Origin: an uncultured Eubacteriales bacterium
Lineage (GTDB): Bacteria > Bacillota > Clostridia > Christensenellales > Aristaeellaceae
Reading direction: 5' to 3'
Assembly: GCA_902765735.1 (NCBI GenBank)
Contig: CACXBB010000024.1
Span: 1 to 42,201 of the forward strand
Length of the DNA: 42,201 bases
Of this stretch, positions 31,879 through 39,606 are shown piece after piece. Position 1 is the first letter of the stretch. Each line of letters starts with the position of its first letter. The translations under genes and the position numbers were made by a program. Below the pieces are notes generated by a model, which worked only from the letters and a program-made list of their open reading frames with translations, was not told the origin of the DNA and searched no databases.

Positions 31879-33261
31879 TTACCTGCACTTCGCTAAAAAC
31901 GCGGCATAGGCTCTTGTCGCCTCGTACAGATCGGCCTTGCTGATGATCTCCCAGGGCGCGTGCATGGACAGCACGGCGACGCCGCTGTCGATGACCTCCA
32001 TGCCGTACAGGGCGCAGATATAGGCGATGGTGCCGCCGCCGCCCACGTCCACCTTGCCAAGCTCTGCGGTCTGAAAGTTGACCCCGGTGTCGTCCATCAC
32101 CCGGCGCAGGCGGCCGATGAACTCGGCGTTGGCGTCGTTGGAGCCGGACTTGCCCCGGGAGCCGGTGAACTTGTTGAAGCACACGCCGCGGCCGAGGTAG
32201 GCGGCGTTCTTCTTCTCGAAGCAGGACGCGAAGTTGGGGTCGTAGCCGGCGGACACGTCGCACGACAGCATCCGGCAGGCGGCCAACGCCCGGCGCAGCT
32301 TCAATTCGGAGTAATCCCCCGCCAGATTCATCAGCTCCGCCACCGCGTTTTCAAAGTAGCGGGCCTGCATGCCCGTGGCGCCCACGGAGCCGATCTCCTC
32401 CTTGTCGGACAGGAGGCACAGGCAGGTGTGCTCCGGCGCGCCCTCCAGGCCGAATATGGCCTCCAGCTGGGCGTAGGCGCACACACGGTCGTCGTGGCCG
32501 TAGCCGATGATCATGCTGCGGTCGAGGCCGAAATCGCGGGACCGGCCCGCCGGCACCACCTCGATCTCCGCGGAGAGGAAGTCCTCCTCCTCGATGTCGT
32601 ACTTTTCCTTCAATATGGCCAGTATCGCCGCCTTGACCGGCGCCTTTTCCTTTTCGTCAGCGTCCTTCTGCGGGCGGCCGCCCACGATGACGTTGAGCTG
32701 TTCGCCCTCGATCACCACGGAGGCCTTTTTGCCCATCTGCTCCGCCGCCAGGTGGATCAGCAGGTCCGACACGCCCACCACCGGGTCGTCGTCGTCCTCA
32801 CCGATGACGATGTCCACCAGCGCACCGTCCTTCTTCGCCACCACGCCGTGCAGCGCCAGGGGCAGCGTCACCCACTGGTATTTTTTGATGCCGCCGTAGT
32901 AGTGGGTGTCCAGGTAGGCCAGGTCGTCCTCCTCGTAGAGGGGGTTCTGCTTGACGTCCATGCGCGGGGAGTCGATGTGCGCCCCCACGATGTTCAAACC
33001 CTCCGTCATCGGGGCCTTCCCCACCACGAAGAGCATCAGCGCCTTGCCCATCCAGTCCATATACAGCCTGTCGCCCGGCCGGACCGAGGTCGCCCGGCGC
33101 ATGTCCTCAAAGCCCCGGGCCTTCGCCAGCTTAAGCGCTTCCCGCACGCACTCGCGCTCCGTCTTGCCCGCGTCCAGAAACGCCCGGTAGCGCTTCGACA
33201 GCGCCTCCAGCGCCGCGCAATCGGCGTCCCCGTAGATCTTCCATGCGTTCTTGCGTTCCAT
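31879..33261 (-). CDS. M18-family aminopeptidase (aspartyl aminopeptidase type)
   Basis: 460 residues. Two-metal site motifs in order: GAHIDSPRMDVK, GYGHDDRVCAYA, DKEEIGSVGATG and the final LSMHAPWE. These define M18 enzymes, which form dodecameric cytoplasmic tetrahedra and remove N-terminal acidic or neutral residues from peptides. ATG at 33261 has AAGGAGG five bases before it; the upstream in-frame GTG/ATG pair has none. It lies upstream of argS on the same strand but is separated by a repeat. Confidence 0.95.
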   Translation of the reverse strand: MERKNAWKIYGDADCAALEALSKRYRAFLDAGKTERECVREALKLAKARGFEDMRRATSVRPGDRLYMDWMGKALMLFVVGKAPMTEGLNIVGAHIDSPRMDVKQNPLYEEDDLAYLDTHYYGGIKKYQWVTLPLALHGVVAKKDGALVDIVIGEDDDDPVVGVSDLLIHLAAEQMGKKASVVIEGEQLNVIVGGRPQKDADEKEKAPVKAAILAILKEKYDIEEEDFLSAEIEVVPAGRSRDFGLDRSMIIGYGHDDRVCAYAQLEAIFGLEGAPEHTCLCLLSDKEEIGSVGATGMQARYFENAVAELMNLAGDYSELKLRRALAACRMLSCDVSAGYDPNFASCFEKKNAAYLGRGVCFNKFTGSRGKSGSNDANAEFIGRLRRVMDDTGVNFQTAELGKVDVGGGGTIAYICALYGMEVIDSGVAVLSMHAPWEIISKADLYEATRAYAAFLAKCR

Positions 33262-33393
33262 GTCGTCCTCCTTATTTGCCATCACAAATCTGAATTCCTT
33301 CCATTATCATACATCATCGGGGGATAAAACGGTGTGCCCGGATGTTAATTGTGTGAGAAATTTCGCGACAGGCCGGAAAATATTTCAAAATTG

Positions 33394-33423
33394 TTGGACT
33401 TTTTTACAAAAATGTGATACAAT
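33394..33423 (+). promoter_or_regulatory. Promoter of the SH3-domain protein gene
   Basis: TTGGAC (33394-33399) and TACAAT (33418-33423), spacer 18, 42 bases before the GTG start. Confidence 0.65.
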
Positions 33424-33465
33424 AAGGCATAAAGATGATGATTATCCTCGCGGGAGGCAACACCA

Positions 33466-34365
33466 GTGTCACATATATTCGGAAAAATACTCTGCCTCGT
33501 CACGATCATGATGCTGACGATCGGCAGTCTTGCCTATGGGGTGGACGTCAAGACCAATACGGCGACGAAGTTTTACAGCGCGCCGTCCACCTCGAGCGCC
33601 AGCGTGAAGCTGCCCAAGGGCACGGAACTGAACATGACCGACGCCTCGAAGGGCTGGGCCAAGGTGACGCTCAAGGGCGTGACGGGCTACGTGCCGGTGA
33701 AATACCTCGACAGCCAGTCCCGGGCGGCGGCCTACGTGAGCAAGGGCACCTATATCTACGCCCAGGCCTCCACCTCCTCCGAAAAAAAGAAGATCAAGGT
33801 CAACAGCAAGGTGTACGTAGTGGGCGTCAGCGGCGATTTCTGCCGGGTGGAGAACAAGTCCGGCTCCGCCAGGGGCTATATCCTCACAAGCTGCCTGTCT
33901 GCAAAGAAGGTCAAGGCGACCGCGGAGGCCGCTTCCTTCGGAAACGGCGCCTGGAAGTCCCGGGTGGTCCGGATGAACTGGAACGACGGCGGCAGCAGCG
34001 TGCTCAAGAAGGGCGAGCACGGCTATATCTACGATATCGACACCGGCATCGTGGTGCACATCAAGCGCATGGGCGGCTCCGGCCACGCCGACTGCGAGCC
34101 CGTGTCCCGGTCCGATACCGCCAAGCTGCTCAAGATCGCGGGCGGGACCTTCGACTGGGCCTGCCACGCCGTGATCCTCTACGCCGACGGCAAGTTCGTC
34201 GCCTGCTCCATCAACACCAAGCCCCACGGCGACCAGACGATCACAGGCAACGGCTATGACGGCCAGTTCTGCCTGCACATGGCCGGCAGCAAGACCCACG
34301 AGAGCAATTCCTCCAGCGCGGAGCACCAGAAGGCCGTCGATCGCGCCTATAAGTGGGCTCATTGA
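33466..34365 (+). CDS. Secreted double-SH3 protein with a conserved C-terminal domain of unknown function
   Basis: 299 residues. Signal peptide about 1-25 (MSHIFGKILCLVTIMMLTIG then SLAYG). Two bacterial SH3 repeats follow (about 28-83, with GWAKVTLKGVTGYVPVKYL, and 88-148), which usually bind cell-wall peptides. The C-terminal domain (about 158-295) carries YDIDTGIVVHIKRMGGSGHA then DCEP, DTAKLLKIAGGTFDW, NTKPHGDQTI, GQFCLHMAGSKTH and EHQKAV. These His/Asp-rich motifs recur in Firmicute wall proteins and suggest a metal or catalytic site; I know of no proven activity. GTG start at 33466 with GGGAGG eight bases before. Single-gene unit. Confidence 0.85.
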   Translation: MSHIFGKILCLVTIMMLTIGSLAYGVDVKTNTATKFYSAPSTSSASVKLPKGTELNMTDASKGWAKVTLKGVTGYVPVKYLDSQSRAAAYVSKGTYIYAQASTSSEKKKIKVNSKVYVVGVSGDFCRVENKSGSARGYILTSCLSAKKVKATAEAASFGNGAWKSRVVRMNWNDGGSSVLKKGEHGYIYDIDTGIVVHIKRMGGSGHADCEPVSRSDTAKLLKIAGGTFDWACHAVILYADGKFVACSINTKPHGDQTITGNGYDGQFCLHMAGSKTHESNSSSAEHQKAVDRAYKWAH

Positions 34366-34421
34366 CGATGTGATTGCAATGCTACGGGCGTGTAAAGTTC
34401 AATGATTTTCAAAAAAATCCC

Positions 34422-34449
34422 TTGACTTTCCCCCCGAAACGTGTATAAT
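34422..34449 (+). promoter_or_regulatory. Promoter of the tRNA operon
   Basis: TTGACT (34422-34427) and TATAAT (34444-34449) with a 16-base spacer. It is 72 bases before tRNA-Thr and fits a strong stable-RNA promoter. Confidence 0.85.
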
Positions 34450-34520
34450 ATATATCGTTGCCGACACAATGGGCGCTTGAAGCCAATGCTGAAAGGTGTT
34501 GCGGGTCGATCGGATGATAG

Positions 34521-34596
34521 GCTGGCGTAGCTCAATTGGCAGAGCAGCTGATTTGTAATCAGCAGGTTGCGGGTTCAAGTCCCATCGCCAGCTCCA
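34521..34596 (+). tRNA. tRNA-Thr (anticodon TGT)
   Basis: Acceptor GCTGGCG pairs with CGCCAGC. D-arm GCTC-AATTGGC-AGAGC, anticodon stem CTGAT/ATCAG with loop TTTGTAA (TGT), T-arm GGGTTCAAGTCCC. CCA is encoded at 34594-34596. Confidence 0.96.
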
Positions 34597-34629
34597 TTTA
34601 TCGACTGGTCGTTGACAACAGGGAATTGT

Positions 34630-34714
<85 letters not shown>

Positions 34715-34718
34715 TCTT

Positions 34719-34807
34719 GCGGGAATGGCGGAATTGGCAGACGCGCTAGATTCAGGTTCTAGTGATCATTACGATTCGTGCAGGTTCAAGTCCTGTTTCC
34801 CGCACCA
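34719..34807 (+). tRNA. tRNA-Leu (anticodon CAG), site of element insertion
   Basis: Acceptor GCGGGAA pairs with TTCCCGC. Anticodon stem CTAGA/TCTAG with loop TTCAGGT (CAG), long variable arm, T-arm GCAGGTTCAAGTCCTGT, encoded CCA to 34807. The gene is intact. Its 3' end faces an integrase gene 157 bases on, the classic layout for a tRNA attachment site. Confidence 0.96.
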
Positions 34808-34835
34808 AAGGGTTGCACAACAACCCTTTTCTTTG
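34808..34835 (+). terminator. Terminator of the tRNA operon
   Basis: AAGGGTTG-CACAA-CAACCCTT followed by TTCTTT, directly after the tRNA-Leu CCA. If the attachment core is the tRNA 3' end, this terminator may have been brought in by the element. Confidence 0.85.
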
Positions 34836-34964
34836 TACAAAACGCCCTAAAAACGGCTGTTTTTCAGTTAAAACAGCGTGATTTTGGACTGCTCTCACAC
34901 TCTTCATTTTAGCGCTTAACAAGGCTGGTTAACACAATCTTTCGATTTACGTCCAAACTGGCTG

Positions 34965-36332
34965 TCAAAACGCCGCGTTTCCGGCAAGGAAAGACTCCAT
35001 TTTTCGCATCGCATCCGGCAGCCGGCTCTCCTCTTTCTTCGCGTAGACCTTCAGTGTCATGTCCGGCGTGGAGTGCCCCATCAGCGCCTGCGTGGTCTTG
35101 ATGTCCACCCCCGATGCCACCATCATGGTTGCGAAGGTCGTTCGGAAATTGATGGCCGTCATTCCGTACAGCTCGATGTGAGACTTCAAGGAATCCCACA
35201 GTCTGCGGTATGTCACCTGGGAGACCGGCGATCCGTCCTCCTTGGAGATGACGTAGCCTTCCCGCTTCCTGCATCCCAACAAGATGTTGTAAAGCTGTTC
35301 GCACATCGGGAAGGGCCTGACGCTGAATTCGTTTTTCGTCTCCTTTGTCACAGCCTCGTTGACCGGATGCACGACAGCCTGTTTGATCTCGATGATGCGG
35401 GTCTCGAAGTTGATGTTCTCCCACATCAGGCCCAAGACCTCCTCGCGCCGCATGCTGGTATAGGCCAGCAGCGCGATCAGGCAGCGTTCCCTCGGATCTT
35501 CCAACTGTGGGATAGCCTTCTGAATGGAGGCAATCTGTTCCCTGGTCAGCGGGGTCGTGCCCTCCCCCGCCTTCGCGGGATTGTGGACGCGCTTGTCCTT
35601 TGCCGGGTTCTTGACGATGAGATCGTCGGAAACCGCGGAATCAAGCACTTCCTTCAGCATCGCCCAATCCGCTTTCACAGTCGCCTTCTTATACGTCTTA
35701 GCCCGGTAGGTCAGGAAATCCTGTACATCTGTCGGCGTGATGTCCTCGATGTACTTATCCCCGAACCATTTGAGCAACACGCTCTGTTTGGCATCCATGA
35801 ACACTTCATAGGTCGCTGCCTTGCCGGTTTTGAAAATCCGTCGCCACTGAACGATGTAATCGGAGAACTTCGTTTTCACCACGGGCGACTGCGTTACTTC
35901 CTCTTGCGCTTGCTTCTCATGGGGACCGTATTCAATCTCCTGGTCGATGAAATCCTTGATCCTTCCGGATTTCACCACGGCCTCAATCACCTTGTCAGCC
36001 AACTTCAATTCATCGGTAGCGCTCAGTCTCTTGATGATCTCATTGCCCTCTTCATCGTGTCCAATGACAACCCTGATTCGATGTTCCTTCGCCATAATAT
36101 CAAAGCTCCTCTCTGATATTTCAGGCAAGGAATCATTTTGAACGGTATTTGAACGGTTTTCAAGGTGCGAACCTGGGCTAAATCCCAATAGGTATTGTAC
36201 CATATCCTGCTGGCTTTTGCAAATGCCTGCCAGCTGTCGAATGCCCTCAGCAATATCGCCAAGCTGCGCCTCTACTGTAGCAGAAGCCCCCTGGTTCCTG
36301 GCTTCCTCCATCATAGTCATGCTGTTGTTCAT
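34965..36332 (-). CDS. Tyrosine-recombinase integrase
   Basis: 455 residues. A SAM-like N-terminal DNA-binding domain (about 155-255, FSDYIVQWRRIFKTGKAATY) and a catalytic domain with Arg in TSMRREEVLGLMW. R397 lies in INFRTTFATMM, H420 in LMGHSTPDMT, and nucleophile Y430 in KVYAKK. The first residue of the HxxR box, normally His, is Ile394. A further N-terminal extension of about 150 residues is unusual. It would recombine the element with the tRNA-Leu site. ATG at 36332 follows GGAGG; a transcription terminator lies directly before it. Confidence 0.92.
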   Translation of the reverse strand: MNNSMTMMEEARNQGASATVEAQLGDIAEGIRQLAGICKSQQDMVQYLLGFSPGSHLENRSNTVQNDSLPEISERSFDIMAKEHRIRVVIGHDEEGNEIIKRLSATDELKLADKVIEAVVKSGRIKDFIDQEIEYGPHEKQAQEEVTQSPVVKTKFSDYIVQWRRIFKTGKAATYEVFMDAKQSVLLKWFGDKYIEDITPTDVQDFLTYRAKTYKKATVKADWAMLKEVLDSAVSDDLIVKNPAKDKRVHNPAKAGEGTTPLTREQIASIQKAIPQLEDPRERCLIALLAYTSMRREEVLGLMWENINFETRIIEIKQAVVHPVNEAVTKETKNEFSVRPFPMCEQLYNILLGCRKREGYVISKEDGSPVSQVTYRRLWDSLKSHIELYGMTAINFRTTFATMMVASGVDIKTTQALMGHSTPDMTLKVYAKKEESRLPDAMRKMESFLAGNAAF

Positions 36333-36347
36333 AGTGACCTCCATATA

Positions 36348-36390
36348 TAAAAAAAAAACCGCCAGAGGCCGATGATGACACTCTGACGGC
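36348..36390 (-). terminator. Terminator just upstream of the integrase start
   Basis: On the minus strand CCGTCAGAG pairs with CTCTGGCGG (one G-U) and is followed by ten T. It ends 10 bases before the integrase GGAGG site. It ends the XRE-regulator transcript, so integrase needs read-through or its own cryptic start. Confidence 0.8.
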
Positions 36391-36400
36391 TTGAAAATCG

Positions 36401-36814
36401 TCAATCATTGATTTGCTTTTTCTGTTCCCAATGCAGTTTCCACTCCCTGAACGCTTCGGCGCTGATCTCACCTCTCGCCAGCAGTGACCGCTTGTTCCAA
36501 TATTGCGAAAGGAATTCAGAAAGCCGAGCGATCTCCCCATAGAACTCGGCATTATGCGCTTCATCCAGCCAAAGGAAGTATTCGATCAGCGCGTCAACAG
36601 GATTCTCAGGGGTTTGGGCCAGACGATCAGGGGCTACGTTGAGAATTGCAGCAAGGGAGCCTGCGCTCTCTTGGCTCAGGTTTCTGAAGCCCTGTTCCCA
36701 CTGCGCGATCCTGCATGAAGCGGCTTTTTCATCGAATCCCATCCTCATGCCCAATGCCTTCATGGTCATGGAACGCAGTTTTCTCAGATAATTCAGCCTC
36801 GTCCCCTGCTTCAC
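36401..36814 (-). CDS. XRE-family (Cro/CI-like) regulator
   Basis: 137 residues. The helix-turn-helix domain covers about 5-65 (LRKLRSMTMKALGMRMGFDE, then RIAQWEQGFRNLS, then LAAILNVAPDRL). The remainder (70-137) is helical with no known domain and is rich in Trp/Glu. It probably controls excision or transfer genes of the element. GTG start at 36814 overlaps the stop of the PAPS-reductase-like gene (GTGA), so it is coupled to a gene that is now broken. Confidence 0.8.
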   Translation of the reverse strand: MKQGTRLNYLRKLRSMTMKALGMRMGFDEKAASCRIAQWEQGFRNLSQESAGSLAAILNVAPDRLAQTPENPVDALIEYFLWLDEAHNAEFYGEIARLSEFLSQYWNKRSLLARGEISAEAFREWKLHWEQKKQIND

Positions 36815-37945
36815 GCCGTTTCACTCCTCTCTGTCACGCCGACTGCCGTTGTCAAAAGTGGCATCGTCACTTGCTCAGGATTCACCTTTCGCTCACATCC
36901 TGTCCACCATTGCATGACACCCTCGCCGCTCTGCCACAGGCGGCTGTGATTCAGCTTGCCGTCGCGCCGCCGGGCTTCCAGCATATCGTCAAAGGCGCTG
37001 ACGTACAGTTTGCGATACTGCGGCCAGCGTGCCAATTCGCGTCGTTGTGCGGCGTACCCACCCATCGGGCAGCCAACGCAGCCCAGGCGGGTACAACCGG
37101 TGTCGTAAAGCTCGCAATACGGGATGTTGTAGGTGTGAATGAACTCCCACACATCCTCGTCTGGCGGCGCGGCGCTTCAAATCTTCGATTTGAACCGTCC
37201 GCGTTTTTCGGCTCTGCCGAAAAATTGGAATCCCTCCGGGATTCCAACCTTCAGCGATGATCGGATTGAGCATCGTCTTGTGCGTCCGATAGCACATCTC
37301 CACGACGCGCCGGGTGGCAGCGTCGTCGTAATTCATAATGATGCCGCGGGCGCGGTTATTGTTGTACCGCGCCCCCTGCTGTTCAGCGACCTTTGCCGCC
37401 TTCCCGTTGAAAACCGTCACCATGCCCTGATTGCGTTTTCTACCCGTGCTCTCATTCCAGCGAACGCCGGTCACCACCACGCGGCCCTCTCCATGGGATT
37501 CTTTCAGCGCCTCACAACAATACCGCGCCAGACGGGTCGGCGGAAATTGCTTGTGGACGATCAGCTGCCGCATGGACAGCTTCGGAATGGTGAAGTGGAT
37601 GCACCGCTTTCCGGCGACGCTTTGGGCTGTCGCCGGAAAGAGCAGCCTGCTGCCGCCGTTGACGGCAAAGTATTTGAAAGACCCGTCGGGCAGGTCGTAG
37701 ATCACCGCCTCAAATTGACGGATCACGAAGCGGACCAGCTCCGGCGGGTCAACGGTGGTCATGTTGTAATGGATATCATAGCCCACCCCGGCCATGCGGA
37801 GGATGGCTTCCACCACGATGGAATCCTTGCCGCCGCGGTAGGCCAAGTAGTATTTATCAGGCGGTTCAAAGCTTCGCACCAGGTCAATGGCGCGCTGCAC
37901 TTTGTCCCGCTTCTCTCCAAAGAGATCATATACAATCAGGCTCAA
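36811..37945 (-). pseudogene. PAPS-reductase-family protein, disrupted by a triple-hairpin insert
   Basis: The N-terminal part (from TTG 37945, behind GGAGG) has the adenine-nucleotide loop YLAYRGGKDSIVVEAIL and reads to TMLNPII. Then about 95 bases are inserted (37161-37254), and the frame is lost. The rest of the protein reads in another frame: DEDVWEFIHTYNIPYCELYD, then the cysteine cluster CTRLGCVGCPMGG, ending TERSETA at 36811. The total of 1135 bases is not a multiple of three. Uninterrupted relatives are common in Firmicute integrative elements; the role is unproven. No dnd genes are next to it, so a DNA-phosphorothioation role is not supported. Confidence 0.75.
37161..37254. repeat. 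Insert of three consecutive perfect hairpins with triloops
   Basis: Three stems follow one another: 37176-37194 (TTCAAATC-TTC-GATTTGAA, 8 bp), 37204-37224 (TTTTTCGGC-TCT-GCCGAAAAA, 9 bp) and 37225-37247 (TTGGAATCCC-TCC-GGGATTCCAA, 10 bp). All loops are three bases. The tract interrupts a coding frame. Read in that frame it gives GWNPGGIPIFRQSRKTRTVQ without a stop. Its boundaries are estimated from where the protein sequence breaks. Confidence 0.85.
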
Positions 37946-37989
37946 TTCATCGCCTCCCCATTGTGAAGCCTTATAGCCTGTTTCCTTCG

Positions 37990-38733
37990 TCAGATGGCCG
38001 CTCGTTGCTGTTGATTCACAGCCCTGTCCCGCTGCGCTTTCAGAAGGTTCTTCTTCTCCTCCAGCTTTTCCCGGACGGTTGTGCGCGGCTGCCCACGTCC
38101 GTTGACGCGATCATGCAGCGCGGCGATGGCGGCGCGGTCATGCAGGTAGAGGTTAATCTGCGTTTCCCGCGGTGCGGTTTCCAACAGGCCGATGTAAAAC
38201 TCCACCAGCGTCCGGTCATTGTAGGCTTGTACAAAGCCTTGCGGGAATGGCGCGTCCGGATCTGTAGGCGCGTTTTGTTCCGCCCTCTCGGTGAGGATTC
38301 TGTAGTCGCCGTTCAGGTCGGACAGTGCCTTCCCGCGCCATTCACGAAATTCTTTCTGCAACTGTCGCATCTCCCATTCCTTTTTCTGTTCGGGCGTCAC
38401 CGGCTGTCCACGTCCGGGCCGCCCCTTCGGATCGTAGGGGATGTGGAAATCCTCCGCGATCTTCAGCGCCGCCTCCCGCTTACCGATCTGGAACAAGTTG
38501 GAAACAAAGTCTATGGCGTCGCCGCTGGCATGACAGCCGAAGCAGTAGTATCGTTCGTCCAGCTTCATGCTAGGGTGCGTATCGTCGTGAAACGGGCAAC
38601 AGGCCATGCCGTGGGCATTGACCTCAATGCCATACATCTCTGCGACCTGCCGCGCCGTGACACCGTGCTTCACCGCCGTAAACACGTCGGGCAAGTTGTG
38701 TTCCTGGTTGTTCTTCTGATTCAAGAAACCCAT
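37990..38733 (-). CDS. CHC2 zinc-finger (DnaG N-terminal-like) protein
   Basis: 247 residues. Zinc-ribbon motif: CPFHDDTHPSMKLDERYYCF then GCHASGDAIDFV (Cys-x2-His...Cys-x2-Cys), as in DnaG primases. No TOPRIM polymerase domain follows; the rest is a charged helical tail (REKLEEKKNLLKAQRDRAVN). In integrative elements such stand-alone CHC2 proteins probably help priming of transferred single-stranded DNA. ATG at 38733. The gene lies just upstream of the PAPS-like gene and 14 bases after the YodL gene. Confidence 0.88.
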   Translation of the reverse strand: MGFLNQKNNQEHNLPDVFTAVKHGVTARQVAEMYGIEVNAHGMACCPFHDDTHPSMKLDERYYCFGCHASGDAIDFVSNLFQIGKREAALKIAEDFHIPYDPKGRPGRGQPVTPEQKKEWEMRQLQKEFREWRGKALSDLNGDYRILTERAEQNAPTDPDAPFPQGFVQAYNDRTLVEFYIGLLETAPRETQINLYLHDRAAIAALHDRVNGRGQPRTTVREKLEEKKNLLKAQRDRAVNQQQRAAI

Positions 38734-38747
38734 TCTCAGCCTCCTCG

Positions 38748-39587
38748 CTATGTCTTTTCCCGCGTCCGCTGCTTATCCTTGCCGCCATGCACCTGGTTCA
38801 GTTTTTCCTGGAGCCGCTTGCGGACGGACGGGCGTTTCTTAGGATCGACCCAGACGGGCCGCTGGGGTTTGCGATTGTTGTTTACCCCGTCGATGTGGTT
38901 GTAGTTTTCCTCGCTGCCGACCTCGTGGCTGGCGTGACGGACGTATTCGCCATTCTCATAGAATTTCTGCCAAAGCTCCTTCGGGGGCCGCTCATGTTCC
39001 GTAGCCTGCTTCGGCAGCTCCGGGTGCAGAAACAGCCGCATCTGCTCCGCGGCTGTTTCATCGAAATCCTTTGTGATTGTGTCCGATATCACTTCTCCCT
39101 TGGAATCGAGGATCACACAAGGGATTTCACGCCCGTGTTCTTCATGCTCCAGCAGGAAGAAAAGGATGTTCTCATAGGTGATGTTGTCCACGACCCGCCA
39201 CAATCCCTTCTTGCCGGGGATGGCGTAGTGCTCCGTTTCCAGCGTCAGCGGATTGCCTGAGGCCGGGAGGCCGAAGAAGCCGTCCAGCATCACGAAGCCG
39301 TCCCCATCGACAAAGCAGCAGATCGTGCCGGTCTCGCGCCGCAGCACGATCACGTCGCTGGTGTTGATCTGCCGAAAGCAGCCCCGCTTGCGTTGCAACA
39401 TGGACAGTCGCTCCCGTACCGCCCGCACATCTTCATTTGGACGCAGCAGGTCATCGTAAGCCATATCGTAGTCAGCTTCGTTGGGGAAATACCGCTTGGA
39501 GGCGAGAACAGTGAAGGGCTGGAAGATGTATTCGCGCAACGCCTCGCCGTCCTTCATCTGATAGAGCTGGCAGCGTTCCTGAAGCAT
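38748..39587 (-). CDS. YodL/DUF4316-domain element protein
   Basis: 279 residues. The N-terminal half (CQLYQMKDGEALREYIFQPF to TSDVIVLRRETGTICCFVDG) matches the YodL pattern also seen in the next gene. The C-terminal half (from EENYNHIDGVNNNRKPQRP to KRPSVRKRLQEKL) looks like DUF4316. Both are domains of unknown function typical of Firmicute conjugative elements. The stop is TAG, followed four codons later by an in-frame TGA. It lies 19 bases after the 39607 gene's stop. Confidence 0.75.
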   Translation of the reverse strand: MLQERCQLYQMKDGEALREYIFQPFTVLASKRYFPNEADYDMAYDDLLRPNEDVRAVRERLSMLQRKRGCFRQINTSDVIVLRRETGTICCFVDGDGFVMLDGFFGLPASGNPLTLETEHYAIPGKKGLWRVVDNITYENILFFLLEHEEHGREIPCVILDSKGEVISDTITKDFDETAAEQMRLFLHPELPKQATEHERPPKELWQKFYENGEYVRHASHEVGSEENYNHIDGVNNNRKPQRPVWVDPKKRPSVRKRLQEKLNQVHGGKDKQRTREKT

Positions 39588-39606
39588 CGGTCATCGCCTC
39601 CCGACC

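Noticed and set aside
36811-37945. DndC of a DNA phosphorothioation defence system
   Set aside because: Only the PAPS-reductase fold is shared; no dndB, dndD or dndE is adjacent and the gene is broken.
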